A stretch of 64,000 nucleotides of DNA, taken from positions 62,001-126,000 of the forward strand of contig NZ_CAQI01000046.1 of NCBI RefSeq assembly GCF_001046895.1, written 5' to 3'. A program made the position numbers and the translations under genes. This DNA comes from Pseudarthrobacter siccitolerans (GTDB taxonomy: Bacteria; Actinomycetota; Actinomycetes; Actinomycetales; Micrococcaceae). Shown piece by piece: positions 24,711 to 34,369 of this stretch. Every line of letters begins with the position of its first letter. Position 1 is the stretch's first letter. Under the pieces are notes generated by a model. The model was given only the letters and a program-made list of their open reading frames with translations. It was not told where the DNA came from and made no database searches.

Positions 24711-26000
24711 TCACCACAGCGACGGAAGGCTCCCCACCAGCCGCTCATACATCGCCAGCGCCGATCCATCCGTCAGTGACGCCACCTGGTCGATGACCAC
24801 CCGAAGGCGCGCGCCGTCGTCGGGCGCGTCACGCCAGTCCGCAGCAAACATCGGCTCGAGGTGGCGGTCCCCGGTGGCGCTCAGGGCCGTCACCAGGGCG
24901 TGCAGCACCTCGCGCTGGCGCTCGTAGATGGGCTGGCGGTGCTCTGTGGTCATCACGAACGTGGTGGCCAGGCCCTTCATCACGGCGATTTCCATCACCG
25001 TCTCATCCGGCACCATGAGCTGGGCGTTGTACCGGGTCAGGTTCTCCGGACCGTAGACGGCCCGGGTGGTCTCCAGGGCGCTCTGGCAGAACCGGCCAAT
25101 GAGCTGGCTGGTCATGTTTTTCAGGGCGGCCATGGACTTGCGGCTGCCGTCAGCTTCGCGCACCCACACATCCGTGGCCTCCAGCCGGGCCAAGGCGGCG
25201 TCGATCGCGGCGGGGTCGTTGTGCGGCAGGTACCACTGCTTGGCGTAGCCCACCACGCGGGCGCGGTGGTCCGGGTTGTCCATCCAGCGGAGCTGGAAAT
25301 GGCCGGCGACGATGGCGTCCTCGACGTCGTGCACGGAATAGGAGATGTCGTCGGCCAGGTCCATCACCTGGGCCTCCAGGCAGGTCCGGCGCTCGGGGGC
25401 GCCTTCCCGGATCCAGTTGAAGATGGGGAGGTCGTCCTCATAGGCGCCGAATTTGCTGGTCCGCTGGCCATGGATCACGGGCGCTTCCAGCGCGGACCAC
25501 GGATACTTCGATGCCGCGTCCAGGCTCGCCCTGGTCAGGTTGAGGCCGGCAGGCGCGCCGTCCGGGCCCAGGACCTTGGGCTCGAGCCGGGTCAGGAGGC
25601 GCAGGGTCTGGGCGTTGCCTTCGAAACCGCCGATGGCGTGCGCCACCTCGTTCAGTGCCGACTCCCCGTTGTGCCCGAACGGCGGGTGGCCGAGGTCGTG
25701 GCTGAGGCAGGCGGTATCCACAACATCGGGGTCGCAGCCCAGGGCGCGGCCCAGTTCGCGGCCCACCTGGGCCACTTCGAGGCTGTGCGTGAGCCGGGTC
25801 CGGACAAAGTCGTCAGTGTCCGGCGCCACCACCTGGGTCTTGGCCCCGAGCCTGCGCAGCGCCGACGAGTGCAGCACCCGGGCGCGGTCCCGCTCAAAGT
25901 CCGAGCGGTAGACGTTCTTGGGCGGTTCCTCCACCCAGCGGGCGGAGTCGTGGCTGTCGTAACCGGGCAGGACGGGCGCGGCGGTCCTGGTCTCAGCCAC
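24711..26000 (-). CDS. dgt: Deoxyguanosinetriphosphate triphosphohydrolase-like protein
   Basis: A 429-residue HD-domain hydrolase that splits dNTPs into deoxynucleoside and triphosphate. The metal-binding residues are visible: H72 in RTRLTHSLEVAQ, H101-D102 in SHDLGHPPFGHNGE and a later aspartate in MDLADDISYSVHD. It overlaps the end of dusB by 8 bases and precedes dnaG, a common actinobacterial order (dusB-dgt-dnaG). Confidence 0.95.
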   Translation of the reverse strand: MAETRTAAPVLPGYDSHDSARWVEEPPKNVYRSDFERDRARVLHSSALRRLGAKTQVVAPDTDDFVRTRLTHSLEVAQVGRELGRALGCDPDVVDTACLSHDLGHPPFGHNGESALNEVAHAIGGFEGNAQTLRLLTRLEPKVLGPDGAPAGLNLTRASLDAASKYPWSALEAPVIHGQRTSKFGAYEDDLPIFNWIREGAPERRTCLEAQVMDLADDISYSVHDVEDAIVAGHFQLRWMDNPDHRARVVGYAKQWYLPHNDPAAIDAALARLEATDVWVREADGSRKSMAALKNMTSQLIGRFCQSALETTRAVYGPENLTRYNAQLMVPDETVMEIAVMKGLATTFVMTTEHRQPIYERQREVLHALVTALSATGDRHLEPMFAADWRDAPDDGARLRVVIDQVASLTDGSALAMYERLVGSLPSLW

Positions 26001-27171
26001 CGGAAACGTCCAGTTCCGCGGCAGAGATGTCCGCGGACTGCTCCGCGTTCAATGCGCGGGACTCGAGCCAGTCCTTGGGCAGGGCCGGTTTCTTGGGCGA
26101 GCCGGCCCTGCCGCGCGGACCCTCGGCGTCCATGCCCGGGTACGGCGACTCGAGGTCCAGTTCGGACAGGGTGTCGCGCAGGACCTCAAGGCTGGTCACC
26201 AGGGCCAGGCGGGTGCGCAGTTCGCCGCCCACTACGTAGCCCTTGAAGTACCAGGCGATGTGCTTCCGGATCTCACGCAGCGCCTTGCCCTCGTCACCGA
26301 AGGTCTCCACCATCAGTTCAGCGTGGCGGTACACGCCCTCGGCCACCTGGCGGAGGTTGGGCCGGAAGCGGGTGTCGCTGCCTTCGAAGGCCGCTTGGAG
26401 GTCGCCGAACAGCCAGGGCCGGCCCTGGCAGCCCCGGCCCACCACCACGCCGTCAACGCCGGTTTCGCGGACCATGCGGACTGCGTCCTCGGCGGACCAG
26501 ATATCCCCGTTGCCGAGGACCGGGATGTCCGGCAAGGCCTCACGGAGGCGGGCGATCGCGGACCAGTCCGCCTGCCCCGAGTAGAACTGGGCGGCGGTCC
26601 TGCCGTGAAGCGCGACGGCGGCCACGCCGGAATCGCGGGCAATGCGGCCGGCGTCGAGGTACGTGAGGTGGTCATCGTCGATGCCTTTGCGCATCTTGAT
26701 GGTCAGCGGGATGTTGCCTTTGGACGCTTCCTTGACGGCCGTCTGCACGATGGCGGTGAAGAGGTCGATCTTCCAGGGCAGGGCGGAGCCGCCGCCGCGC
26801 CGGGTGACCTTGGGCACCGGGCAGCCGAAGTTGAGGTCGATGTGGTCCGCGCGGTCTTCCTCAACGAGCATGCGCACGGCGGCGCCCACTGTGCCGGGGT
26901 CCACACCGTACAGCTGCACGGAGCGGACCTTCTCGTCGTCGTCGTGGGAGATGATGCGCAGGGATTCGGGGGTGCGCTCCACGAGGGCACGGGAGGTGAC
27001 CATCTCCGCCACGTACATGCCGCCGCCGTACTCACGGCACAAACGGCGGAACGCCGAGTTGGTGATGCCGGCCATCGGCGCCAGGATCACCGGGGTGTCC
27101 ACGGTGATGGGGCCCAGCTTCAGGGGCGGGAGTTCCAGCTTGGGGGCGGGAGGAGTTGCTGCAACAGTCAC
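25993..27171 (-). CDS. dusB: tRNA-dihydrouridine synthase DusB
   Basis: A 392-residue FMN enzyme that reduces uridine to dihydrouridine in tRNA. It has the TIM-barrel start ILAPMAGITNSAFRRLC (29-45), the catalytic cysteine C117 in NFGCPVPKVTRRGGGSAL, the phosphate-binding GNGDIWS, and GVVVGRGCQGRPWLF. A C-terminal tail of about 50 residues is specific to this lineage. The dgt gene starts within its last codons, so translation is probably coupled. Confidence 0.95.
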   Translation of the reverse strand: MTVAATPPAPKLELPPLKLGPITVDTPVILAPMAGITNSAFRRLCREYGGGMYVAEMVTSRALVERTPESLRIISHDDDEKVRSVQLYGVDPGTVGAAVRMLVEEDRADHIDLNFGCPVPKVTRRGGGSALPWKIDLFTAIVQTAVKEASKGNIPLTIKMRKGIDDDHLTYLDAGRIARDSGVAAVALHGRTAAQFYSGQADWSAIARLREALPDIPVLGNGDIWSAEDAVRMVRETGVDGVVVGRGCQGRPWLFGDLQAAFEGSDTRFRPNLRQVAEGVYRHAELMVETFGDEGKALREIRKHIAWYFKGYVVGGELRTRLALVTSLEVLRDTLSELDLESPYPGMDAEGPRGRAGSPKKPALPKDWLESRALNAEQSADISAAELDVSGG

Positions 27172-27230
27172 CTGTCCATTGTTGCAAAGCCGGGCAAATC
27201 GTGGATTCCGGGTGGTTCTGCGTGCCTCTG

Positions 27231-28703
27231 TCAGTCCCTTTCGGCGGCCCTTCGTCCGCGCCGGGTCTGGAAGGCTGCGGCCGCAAGCGTTCCGGTATCG
27301 GTGACATCGTCAGGGTTGACGGCGGGCTGCGTTGTTTCGCGCCCGCCTGCCCGTTCGGCAACTGGCGGCCGGCCGCCGTCGTCTGTTGGCCGGCTGCCGG
27401 ACCCTCCGTCTGAACCCGCCACCTCCACGGCCGGGGAACCGGTGGCCTTAACAACCAGCACCGCAATCAATGTGGTGACCGGAATGGCCAGGACCAGGCC
27501 GATGGAACCCACCAGGGTGCGGATGACCTCTTCGGAGAGTTCTGCGCTGGTGAGGGTGTCAGCGAGCGGGCGGTCGTAGAGCATCACAATGATGAGGATC
27601 GGCAGGGCCGCGCCCGCGTAGGCGAACGCGATGGTGTACACGGTGGAGGCGATGTGGTCTCGGCCGATACGCATGGCGGAGGTGAACAGCTTCCGTGCGC
27701 TGCTCTGCGGCGCGAGTTCGTACAGCTCCCAGACGGCGGAGGACTGGGTGATAGTGACGTCATTGAGGACACCCAGTCCGGAGATGATCAGCCCGCACAG
27801 GATCACCCCGGAGATGGAGATGTTGGCCGAGGTGTTCACCAGGGTGGTGGCATCATGGTTGCCCACGCCCGCGAGGTTGGCGGCGTCGGTGGCCCACGCC
27901 GCCAGGAGCGCCGTGATGGCCAGTCCGAAGATGGTGCCCAGGAGGGCGGTGGAGGTCCGCGCGGAGAAGCCGTGGGCGAAGTACAGCACCCCGATCATAA
28001 TCACCGTGGATCCCACCAGCGCCAGCAGCAGCGGCGGCTTCCCCTCCACCAGGCCCGGCAGCATAAAACTGGCCAGCACGAAGTAGGCGCCCACGAGTCC
28101 GATCAGCGCACGGAGGCCGCGCCAGCGGGCCACTGCGATCACCACCGCCGCGTACAGCAGCGCGAGCAGGACGATGGGCAGGGTCCGGACGAAATCCACA
28201 AAGATGTAGGCGGGTGAACCCTGTGAGGCTGAGGCGCCCTGGGCGTTGGACAGGTTCAGGTAGCGGATCTGGTCGCCGGGTTCCACGCCGTGGGACGAAG
28301 CCACGTCCGGGTTGATGACCACCTTCACCGGGCTCCCGCCCTTGTCCGGTTCGGTGAAGGCGAAGGTGCAGTCCGATCCCTGCCCCTGCTGGGTTTGGGA
28401 CTGCTGTGCCTGGCCCTGCTCCCCGGGCCCCTGCTGGGCGACGCCCTGCATGCAGTTCTCTGTGGCCACGCTCTGGATGGTCCCCGTATCAAAGGTGACG
28501 CCGGGGGCCGCCGAGTATGGGTTGGCCAGGGAAATGCCTTCCTTGCTCCCGGAGGGCCAGAGCATCGCCATGCCGGCCAGCGTCAGCAGGGTCAGCGGGA
28601 TGAGCACTGCGGCCAGGATCCGGTTTGCCCGCCGGCGGGCGGCAATCGCCTGCGGTGTCGGCTCCGAATGATCTGTAGAAGCGTGTGTGTGGCCGGACCC
28701 CAT
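27231..28703 (-). CDS. YibE/F-family membrane protein
   Basis: A 490-residue protein. One N-terminal membrane segment (ILAAVLIPLTLLTLAGMAML) is followed by an extracytoplasmic domain (about residues 55-165) containing a Gln/Gly-rich insert. Then come about seven membrane segments with the YibE/F signatures RALIGLVGAYFVLASFMLPG and GLGVLNDVTITQSSAVWEL. The C-terminal ~70 residues are polar and low-complexity. Family function is unknown; export or osmotic roles have been suggested. It is divergent from the hydrolase gene. Confidence 0.85.
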   Translation of the reverse strand: MGSGHTHASTDHSEPTPQAIAARRRANRILAAVLIPLTLLTLAGMAMLWPSGSKEGISLANPYSAAPGVTFDTGTIQSVATENCMQGVAQQGPGEQGQAQQSQTQQGQGSDCTFAFTEPDKGGSPVKVVINPDVASSHGVEPGDQIRYLNLSNAQGASASQGSPAYIFVDFVRTLPIVLLALLYAAVVIAVARWRGLRALIGLVGAYFVLASFMLPGLVEGKPPLLLALVGSTVIMIGVLYFAHGFSARTSTALLGTIFGLAITALLAAWATDAANLAGVGNHDATTLVNTSANISISGVILCGLIISGLGVLNDVTITQSSAVWELYELAPQSSARKLFTSAMRIGRDHIASTVYTIAFAYAGAALPILIIVMLYDRPLADTLTSAELSEEVIRTLVGSIGLVLAIPVTTLIAVLVVKATGSPAVEVAGSDGGSGSRPTDDGGRPPVAERAGGRETTQPAVNPDDVTDTGTLAAAAFQTRRGRRAAERD

Positions 28704-28723
28704 CAGCAGTAGAACCTCATACG

Positions 28724-28751
28724 TTGAACTCTACGTCCGGCACCTTAGGGT
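28724..28751 (+). promoter_or_regulatory. Candidate promoter of the hydrolase gene
   Basis: TTGAAC, 16 bases, then TAGGGT. The -10 box ends 6 bases before an in-frame ATG at 28758, so transcription would begin close to that codon. Confidence 0.55.
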
Positions 28752-28787
28752 TGATAAATGGATCGGCAGGACGGGGAGGAACCGGGC

Positions 28788-29543
28788 ATGGCCAACCACA
28801 GTATGGAAGATGGCAACTTGGACACGGGCGGAGCGGCTGCGGAAACGGTCCACCGGCCCGTGCTCAGCGTGCTGCCGGCGCAGGGTCCCACTCTGGGTAT
28901 CGCCCTGGTGCTGCACGGCGGGAAGTCGCACAGCCGTGAACCGGTGGAAGCCCGGCACCTGAGCCCTGCGCGGATGGTGCCTTTTGCCCGGCACATCCAC
29001 CGGGCAGGCAGGCGGCACGGATTGGCTGTTTGGTCCCTCCGCAACAGTGTGCGGGGCTGGAACGGGGAGGACATGACGCCGCTGCAGGACGCGCGTTGGG
29101 CCCTCGAACAGATCACCCGCAGGCACCCCGGCGTCCCGATATTCCTGGTGGGCCATTCCATGGGCGGCCTGACGGCCGTGTGCGCCGCCGACCACCCGCA
29201 GGTGGAAGCGGTCGTGGCCCTGGCCCCGTGGCTCAGCCCGGGGACGCCGGTATCCGGCGTGAACAACAGGAAGGTGCTGATTGTCCACGGCACCTTCGAC
29301 CGGTGGACCAGCCCGTCGGCGTCGCTCGCGTTTTCGCGGCGCGCCGCCGCCGGTGCCGCCTCCATGCAGTACGTGGCACTCAAGGGTGCCGGGCACTTTA
29401 TGCTCCGCAAGGTCCGGTTGTGGCACACGCTCTCCACCGGCTTTGTGCTGAAGGCCTTCAACGAAGCGGCCGGGGCGGATGTGTCCCTGCCACGGGGGTT
29501 TGACCAGCTGCTCCCGGAATCGTCGGTGCAGGTAACCCTGTAA
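28788..29543 (+). CDS. Alpha/beta hydrolase
   Basis: A 251-residue alpha/beta-hydrolase: LVLHGGKSH oxyanion-loop region, nucleophile elbow VGHSMGG (serine near residue 124), acid in HGTFDRWTSP and histidine in GAGHFM. The substrate is unknown. The ATG at 28788 has GGGGAGGA 7 bases upstream; an in-frame ATG at 28758 would fit a leaderless start behind TAGGGT. It is followed by the acyltransferase gene, 51 bases on. Confidence 0.87.
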   Translation: MANHSMEDGNLDTGGAAAETVHRPVLSVLPAQGPTLGIALVLHGGKSHSREPVEARHLSPARMVPFARHIHRAGRRHGLAVWSLRNSVRGWNGEDMTPLQDARWALEQITRRHPGVPIFLVGHSMGGLTAVCAADHPQVEAVVALAPWLSPGTPVSGVNNRKVLIVHGTFDRWTSPSASLAFSRRAAAGAASMQYVALKGAGHFMLRKVRLWHTLSTGFVLKAFNEAAGADVSLPRGFDQLLPESSVQVTL

Positions 29544-29594
29544 GCATCCGGTACGCCCTGCCCGCCCCGCGGGGTCACGAACGAAAGGAACAGC

Positions 29595-30425
29595 ATGGCC
29601 TGGCGCCCCCGGCCGAGTGACCGCTTCTACCGGCTCATTGTCCGCCTTGGCCTGTTCCTCCGGTGGGCTTTCCGGATCAGGATCCTTGCCACCGGTTTGG
29701 AGCACCTGCCCGCGCCCGGACCGCGCCATGGGATCGCCCGCGAGGTAACGCCGGGCAACGGCGCTGTCTTTGCCATCACGCACTTCGGCTATGTGGACTT
29801 CGCCCCGGTGGAACTCATCCTGTGGAAGCATGCCCGGGCCCGGTTGCGCTTCATGATCCATCAGGGCGCTGCCGACCACTGGCTCGCCGGCCCGGCCATC
29901 AGTGCCACGAACAGTGTGGTGGTGGGCTACACCGAACGTGCCGGAGCGCTCGATGAGGCCGTCGCCAAGCTGCGCAGCGGCGAGTACCTGGCAGTGTTTC
30001 CGGAGGCCGGCGTCAGCAGGAGCTTCAAAGTCCGGGAATGCAAAACCGGCGCCGTCAGGATGGCTGCGGAAGCCGGCGTGCCTGTCATTCCGGTCTCGGT
30101 GTGGGGCGCGCACCGGCTGCTGACGCGGGGTCACGGCTTTTCACCGCGGGTGGCGTGGCGTGCGCCGGTCCGGGTCCATGTGGGTGAGCCCCTGCGGGTT
30201 CCGCCGGACGTTGACGCCGAAGCCGCCACGGCTGAACTTCGCACACGGCTGCAGGCCGGCATCGATGGCTGTATCGAGGACTTTCCCCTGCCTGGCGCGC
30301 CGGGCGCGTGGTGGATGCCCGCCGAGCTGGCCGGCGGCGCCCCGTCCGAAGCCGAGCGGCAACTGCTGGATGCCGAAGACGTGCTGAAGGGCCGCCGTCG
30401 TACCTCCCGCAGAGCAACCAACTGA
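29595..30425 (+). CDS. PlsC-like 1-acyl-glycerol-3-phosphate acyltransferase family protein
   Basis: A 276-residue acyltransferase with the HX4D catalytic motif (H63, D68 in THFGYVDF), FPEAGVSRS as motif III (about 135-143) and VPVIPVSVWGAHRLL as motif IV. Only the N-terminus is hydrophobic. The usual acceptor is lysophosphatidate, but the family is broad. It sits behind the hydrolase gene on the same strand, so a joint role in lipid turnover is possible. AAAGGAAC precedes the ATG. Confidence 0.88.
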   Translation: MAWRPRPSDRFYRLIVRLGLFLRWAFRIRILATGLEHLPAPGPRHGIAREVTPGNGAVFAITHFGYVDFAPVELILWKHARARLRFMIHQGAADHWLAGPAISATNSVVVGYTERAGALDEAVAKLRSGEYLAVFPEAGVSRSFKVRECKTGAVRMAAEAGVPVIPVSVWGAHRLLTRGHGFSPRVAWRAPVRVHVGEPLRVPPDVDAEAATAELRTRLQAGIDGCIEDFPLPGAPGAWWMPAELAGGAPSEAERQLLDAEDVLKGRRRTSRRATN

Positions 30426-30481
30426 CTCGCAGCCGTCGAGACAACGCGTCAACTGCGAGCCAGGTGGGTGGGCCGGGCGGC

Positions 30482-31513
30482 TTAGTCCGAGACCACCAGG
30501 GTCTCCGGGCCGGCGAGGCGGGCTTTCCCGCTTTCCAGCAGGGGCTCGACGGCGGCCCGCAGTGCCGTCATGGAATCGTCCAGTTCCAGCATCACCGGGT
30601 GCTGGTACGCGATGAGGGCGAGCATGTCCCGGACCGCTTCGGCGGCGTCGTCCGCGGCGAGCGCCGGCTCATGGCCCACGAACACGTCCGTGGGTGCTTC
30701 CTGCCCGGCAGCCTCCTGCCCGGGCGCGGCGTCCGGGTCCGCGGGGGCGGCATAGCTGACGGCAAAGGCGCGGATCCGGCCCTTCTTACTGGGCGCAACG
30801 CCGGCCCCGAAGGCGGACTCCGGCTGGGCGCGGAGCACGATGGCGCCGTGGGCTCCCGTGAGGTCGTCCAGGAACAGCTTCTGCACCTGTCCCACGGACA
30901 GCACGCCGGGCGAATCCCAGCCGTGGATGGCCGTGTAGTAACGTCCCACGACGTCGGTCAGTTCCACGGAGCCGGTGGCCAGGTCCATCACCACGTCCGA
31001 GCCGGCGTTTTCATCGTTTGACGGCCCGCTGGCCCCGTCCTTGGCCGGGAACACGGGAAGCCGCAGGGCGCCCGGTTCCACCACCACCAGCCGGGAACGC
31101 TGGATGGGAGTCAGGTCGAAATGTTCGGCGAAGGCGGCGCCGGGGGTGCCCGGCTCCACCTTCGCGCGGAGCTTCGAAACGCCCGACGGCGATTTGTCCG
31201 CTTCGCGGCGCAGCATGGTCAGGAGCGTGGCACCGATGCCGTTGCGGCGGTGGTCCCGCGCCACTTCGATGTAGGTCCAGAGCCGTTCCGGGTGCAGCGA
31301 GGCTTCGTACACCACGCCCGCCGCAACGGGTATGCCGACGCCGTCGATGACGTCCTCGGCCACGATGCAGCGCCGCCACGGCGAGCTGCTCCCGTCGGAG
31401 GAAAGCGCCAGGGCACCACGGAACTGCCGGGCCTGGGAGGTTTCCGGGCCGCCCCAGATTTCCAGGAGGGCGAGGTCGTCCCCCTCGCGCCATTCGCGGT
31501 ATTCGATGGCCAT
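30482..31513 (-). CDS. GNAT-family N-acetyltransferase
   Basis: A 343-residue protein with one clear N-terminal GNAT domain. The acetyl-CoA-binding motif A is in YIEVARDHRRNGIGATLL (81-98, with the R-R-x-G-x-G pattern). A second, less obvious domain spans about residues 160-340 (FVGHEPALAADDAAEAVRDM) and may be a degenerate GNAT repeat. It begins 2 bases after the glyQS stop codon, so it is in the glyQS operon. The substrate is not predictable. Confidence 0.82.
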   Translation of the reverse strand: MAIEYREWREGDDLALLEIWGGPETSQARQFRGALALSSDGSSSPWRRCIVAEDVIDGVGIPVAAGVVYEASLHPERLWTYIEVARDHRRNGIGATLLTMLRREADKSPSGVSKLRAKVEPGTPGAAFAEHFDLTPIQRSRLVVVEPGALRLPVFPAKDGASGPSNDENAGSDVVMDLATGSVELTDVVGRYYTAIHGWDSPGVLSVGQVQKLFLDDLTGAHGAIVLRAQPESAFGAGVAPSKKGRIRAFAVSYAAPADPDAAPGQEAAGQEAPTDVFVGHEPALAADDAAEAVRDMLALIAYQHPVMLELDDSMTALRAAVEPLLESGKARLAGPETLVVSD

Positions 31514-31515
31514 GG

Positions 31516-32901
31516 CTAGGCGCCGATCAGGCGTGCGGCCAGGTAGCCTTCCACCTTGTCCAGGGAGACGCGCTCCTGGCTCATGGTGTCCCGCTCGCGG
31601 ATGGTCACGGCCTGGTCCTCGAGGGTGTCGAAGTCCACGGTGATGCAGAACGGCGTGCCGATTTCGTCCTGGCGGCGGTAGCGGCGGCCGATGGCGCCGG
31701 CGTCGTCGAAGTCGATGTTCCAGTTCTTCCGCAGCTGCGCTCCGAGGTCCTTGGCCTTCGGGGACAGGTCCTCGTTGCGGCTCAGCGGGAGCACGGCGGC
31801 TTTGACCGGGGCCAGGCGCGGGTCAAGCTTCAGCACGGTGCGGACGTCCACGCCGCCCTTGGCGTTGGGCGCCTCGTCCTCGGTGTAGGCGTCCACCAGG
31901 AACGCCATAAAGGAACGGGTCAGGCCGGCGGCGGGCTCGATGACGTACGGGGTGTAGCGCTCGTTGGTGGCCTGGTTGAAGTAGCTCAGGTCCGTGCCGG
32001 AGGCCTTGGCGTGGGTGGAGAGGTCAAAGTCGGTGCGGTTGGCGATGCCCTCCAGCTCACCCCATTCGGAGCCTTGGAACCCGAAGCGGTATTCGATGTC
32101 CGTGGTGCCCTTGGAGTAGTGGCTCAGCTTTTCCTGCGGGTGCTCGAAGAAGCGCAGGTTTTCCTCCCGGATGCCCAGGCCGGTGTACCAGGACATGCGC
32201 TCCTTCATCCAATACTGGTGCCATTCCTCATCGGTTCCGGGCTCGACGAAGAACTCCATCTCCATCTGCTCGAACTCGCGGGTGCGGAAGATGAAGTTGC
32301 CGGGGGTGATCTCGTTGCGGAAGGACTTGCCGATCTGGCCGATGCCGAACGGCGGCTTCTTGCGGGAGGTGGTGAGGACGTTGTTGAAGTTCACGAAGAT
32401 GCCCTGGGCCGTTTCCGGGCGCAGGTAGTGCATGCCTTCCTCGCTGGCCACCGGGCCCAGGAAGGTCTTGAGCAGGCCGGAGAATTCCTGGGGCTCGGTC
32501 CATTCGCCGCGGGTGCCGCAGTTGGCGCAGGCGATGTCCTTCAGGCCGTTCTCGGCGGGGCGGCCCTTCTTTTCCTCGTACTCTTCCTCGAGGTGGTCCG
32601 CACGGTAGCGCTTGTGGCAGGAAAGGCACTCCACCAGGGGGTCCGAGAAGACCTCGACGTGGCCGGAGGCTTCCCATACCTGGCGGGGCAGGATGACCGA
32701 GGAGTCCAGGCCCACCACGTCCTCGCGGCCGCGGACCATGGACTGCCACCACTGGCGCTTGATGTTTTCCTTCAGTTCCGCACCGAGGGGCCCGTAGTCC
32801 CAGGCAGAACGCGAACCTCCGTAGATCTCACCGGCCTGGAACACAAAGCCCCTCCGCTTGGAGAGGGAAATGACCTGGTCGAGAACGGATTTTGCTGCCA
32901 T
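31516..32901 (-). CDS. glyQS: Glycyl-tRNA synthetase (dimeric type)
   Basis: A 461-residue single-chain class II glycyl-tRNA synthetase (alpha2 type). Motif 1 region: [21 protein letters not shown] zinc-binding insertion has CLSCHKRYR and [10 protein letters not shown]. Motif 2: [20 protein letters not shown] with FEQMEMEFF. Motif 3 region: [22 protein letters not shown] lies upstream of the ATG. The GNAT gene follows with a 2-base gap. Confidence 0.97.
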   Translation of the reverse strand: MAAKSVLDQVISLSKRRGFVFQAGEIYGGSRSAWDYGPLGAELKENIKRQWWQSMVRGREDVVGLDSSVILPRQVWEASGHVEVFSDPLVECLSCHKRYRADHLEEEYEEKKGRPAENGLKDIACANCGTRGEWTEPQEFSGLLKTFLGPVASEEGMHYLRPETAQGIFVNFNNVLTTSRKKPPFGIGQIGKSFRNEITPGNFIFRTREFEQMEMEFFVEPGTDEEWHQYWMKERMSWYTGLGIREENLRFFEHPQEKLSHYSKGTTDIEYRFGFQGSEWGELEGIANRTDFDLSTHAKASGTDLSYFNQATNERYTPYVIEPAAGLTRSFMAFLVDAYTEDEAPNAKGGVDVRTVLKLDPRLAPVKAAVLPLSRNEDLSPKAKDLGAQLRKNWNIDFDDAGAIGRRYRRQDEIGTPFCITVDFDTLEDQAVTIRERDTMSQERVSLDKVEGYLAARLIGA

Positions 32902-33048
32902 GGGGGTAACTCCAATTTCTACAGGGCCGCTGGGTGCGGTCCGCGGTTTTCAGGCCCCGGTTGCGCCGCAGGTTTGCACCGTTGGCTGCCGGGAGGGGCG
33001 GATGAAGGAAAGATGCGTGAAAAGCTGCGTGTCCTAGCCTACCGGTGC

Positions 33049-34044
33049 CTACCTCCGGAAAGCTCCCCGCGGCCAGGGCAGGGTTGCCAGGACAATGGCG
33101 GCAAGGGTGAGGATGGTGCCGAGTACGGTGGCCGGCGCCACTACTGTCCCGGGCGCGGGCAGGATCAGGTCCAGGGCCAGCGAGCCCAGCAGCTGGCCGG
33201 CGATCATGCCAAGGCCCGTGACCAGCACGCCCAGGCTGCGGACCAGCAGCGCGCCCAGGCCAATGAACACACAGCCCATGGGACCGCCCACGTAGTACCA
33301 CCACTCCCCCGGCAGCGGGTTGCCCGGCCCGGCCACTGCCAGCTTGATGCCGTAGGCCGTCCACAGCACCAGGGAACCGGCAACAAAGTTGACCAGCGTG
33401 GCGGCGATGGGAGTGCCGTAATGAACGGTGGCTGTTCCGTTCATGGCCTGCTGGAAGCTCATCAGGAACCCTGCCAGCACAGGCAGCAGGAGGGGAAGCA
33501 GCAGGGCTGACGGGCCGGCGTCCGGTGCGCCGGCTCCCGTGCCTCCCGCTGCCGCGCTGAACCGTGGAGATACGGCCCAGGCGACGGCGGCGATGGTCAG
33601 CACACAGCCGATGATCCGGATCCCCGTGACTGATTTCTTGCCCGCCGGCCCGATGCCCAGCCGGTCAACCAGCAGTCCGCTGAGGGTCTGCCCGGTGACG
33701 GTGGCAACAGTGAAGAGGGCTACGCCGAGGATCCCCACGGTGAAGGACTGGGCGAAAACGAACAGCGCGCCGATGCCGCCGGCAAGGACGTAGATCCGGG
33801 GAAAGGCCCGGTTCCGGACGGCGGGGAGGATGCTGGCCAGCCCGGCGCGGCCGCGCGGCAGGACCAGCGAGATCAGGAGCATCAGCAGGAGGCCTGTGCT
33901 GAAACTCACCACGGACGCGGCGATGCCATCGTCCAGCCGGGCTCCCAGCGCACCGTTGATACGGCCCTGGACGGGAATGGCAAGGCCCGAGCCCACCGCC
34001 AGCGGCAGGCCTGCGAGCAGTGGCAGGCGGTGGGTGGAGGTCAT
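33049..34044 (-). CDS. DMT-family transporter (duplicated DUF606/YdcZ type)
   Basis: A 331-residue protein with about ten hydrophobic segments in two similar halves. Each half has the DUF606 pattern: SGLAIPVQGRINGALGARLD in the first, MSFQQAMNGTATVHYGTPIA in the second. The substrate is unknown. The ATG at 34044 is chosen because TAATGT ends 7 bases upstream, fitting a leaderless start; a GTG at 34053 is in frame. It is divergent from the S4 gene with only 32 bases between start codons. Confidence 0.82.
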   Translation of the reverse strand: MTSTHRLPLLAGLPLAVGSGLAIPVQGRINGALGARLDDGIAASVVSFSTGLLLMLLISLVLPRGRAGLASILPAVRNRAFPRIYVLAGGIGALFVFAQSFTVGILGVALFTVATVTGQTLSGLLVDRLGIGPAGKKSVTGIRIIGCVLTIAAVAWAVSPRFSAAAGGTGAGAPDAGPSALLLPLLLPVLAGFLMSFQQAMNGTATVHYGTPIAATLVNFVAGSLVLWTAYGIKLAVAGPGNPLPGEWWYYVGGPMGCVFIGLGALLVRSLGVLVTGLGMIAGQLLGSLALDLILPAPGTVVAPATVLGTILTLAAIVLATLPWPRGAFRR

Positions 34045-34076
34045 TGAATCCACATTACGTCAGGCATTATTGCTTC
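34045..34076. promoter_or_regulatory. Compact divergent promoter with two leaderless-type -10 boxes
   Basis: On the minus strand TAATGT (34052-34057) ends 7 bases before the ATG at 34044. On the plus strand CATTAT (34065-34070) ends 6 bases before the ATG at 34077. The two -10 boxes are only 7 bases apart. Confidence 0.5.
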
Positions 34077-34304
34077 ATGAGCAACGTTGAAGAGGTCCCC
34101 ATCCGCGACAGCATGATCCGCCTTGGCCAGCTCCTGAAGCTCGCCAACCTCGTGGAGGACGGCGTGGAGGCGGCGGACCTGATCAAGAACGGGCTCGTCA
34201 AGGTCAATGGGGAGATCGATGACCGCCGCGGCCGCCAGCTGCACGACGGGGACACTGTCACCGTGAACAACCAGACAGTGAAGGTCGTGGCGCCGGAAGC
34301 CTGA
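34077..34304 (+). CDS. S4-domain RNA-binding protein (YbcJ-like)
   Basis: A 75-residue protein that is one S4 RNA-binding module: IRLGQLLKLANLVEDGVEAA, then LIKNGLVKVNGEIDDRRGRQLHDGDTVTV. Relatives bind structured RNA, possibly rRNA. No Shine-Dalgarno is visible; the start sits 6 bases from a CATTAT box. Confidence 0.9.
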   Translation: MSNVEEVPIRDSMIRLGQLLKLANLVEDGVEAADLIKNGLVKVNGEIDDRRGRQLHDGDTVTVNNQTVKVVAPEA

Positions 34305-34369
34305 CCGGCACCGTATCCCGGCACCCACGGCGGGCCCAACAGCGCGCGCCGCCGCCCGCCGTCGTACTC

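Noticed and set aside
28731..30134. 467-codon minus-strand frame
   Set aside because: Antisense to the hydrolase and acyltransferase genes, both of which have clear catalytic motifs.
32902..33048. T-box riboswitch in the glyQS leader
   Set aside because: I looked for the conserved T-box antiterminator sequence and for a specifier-loop stem and saw neither.
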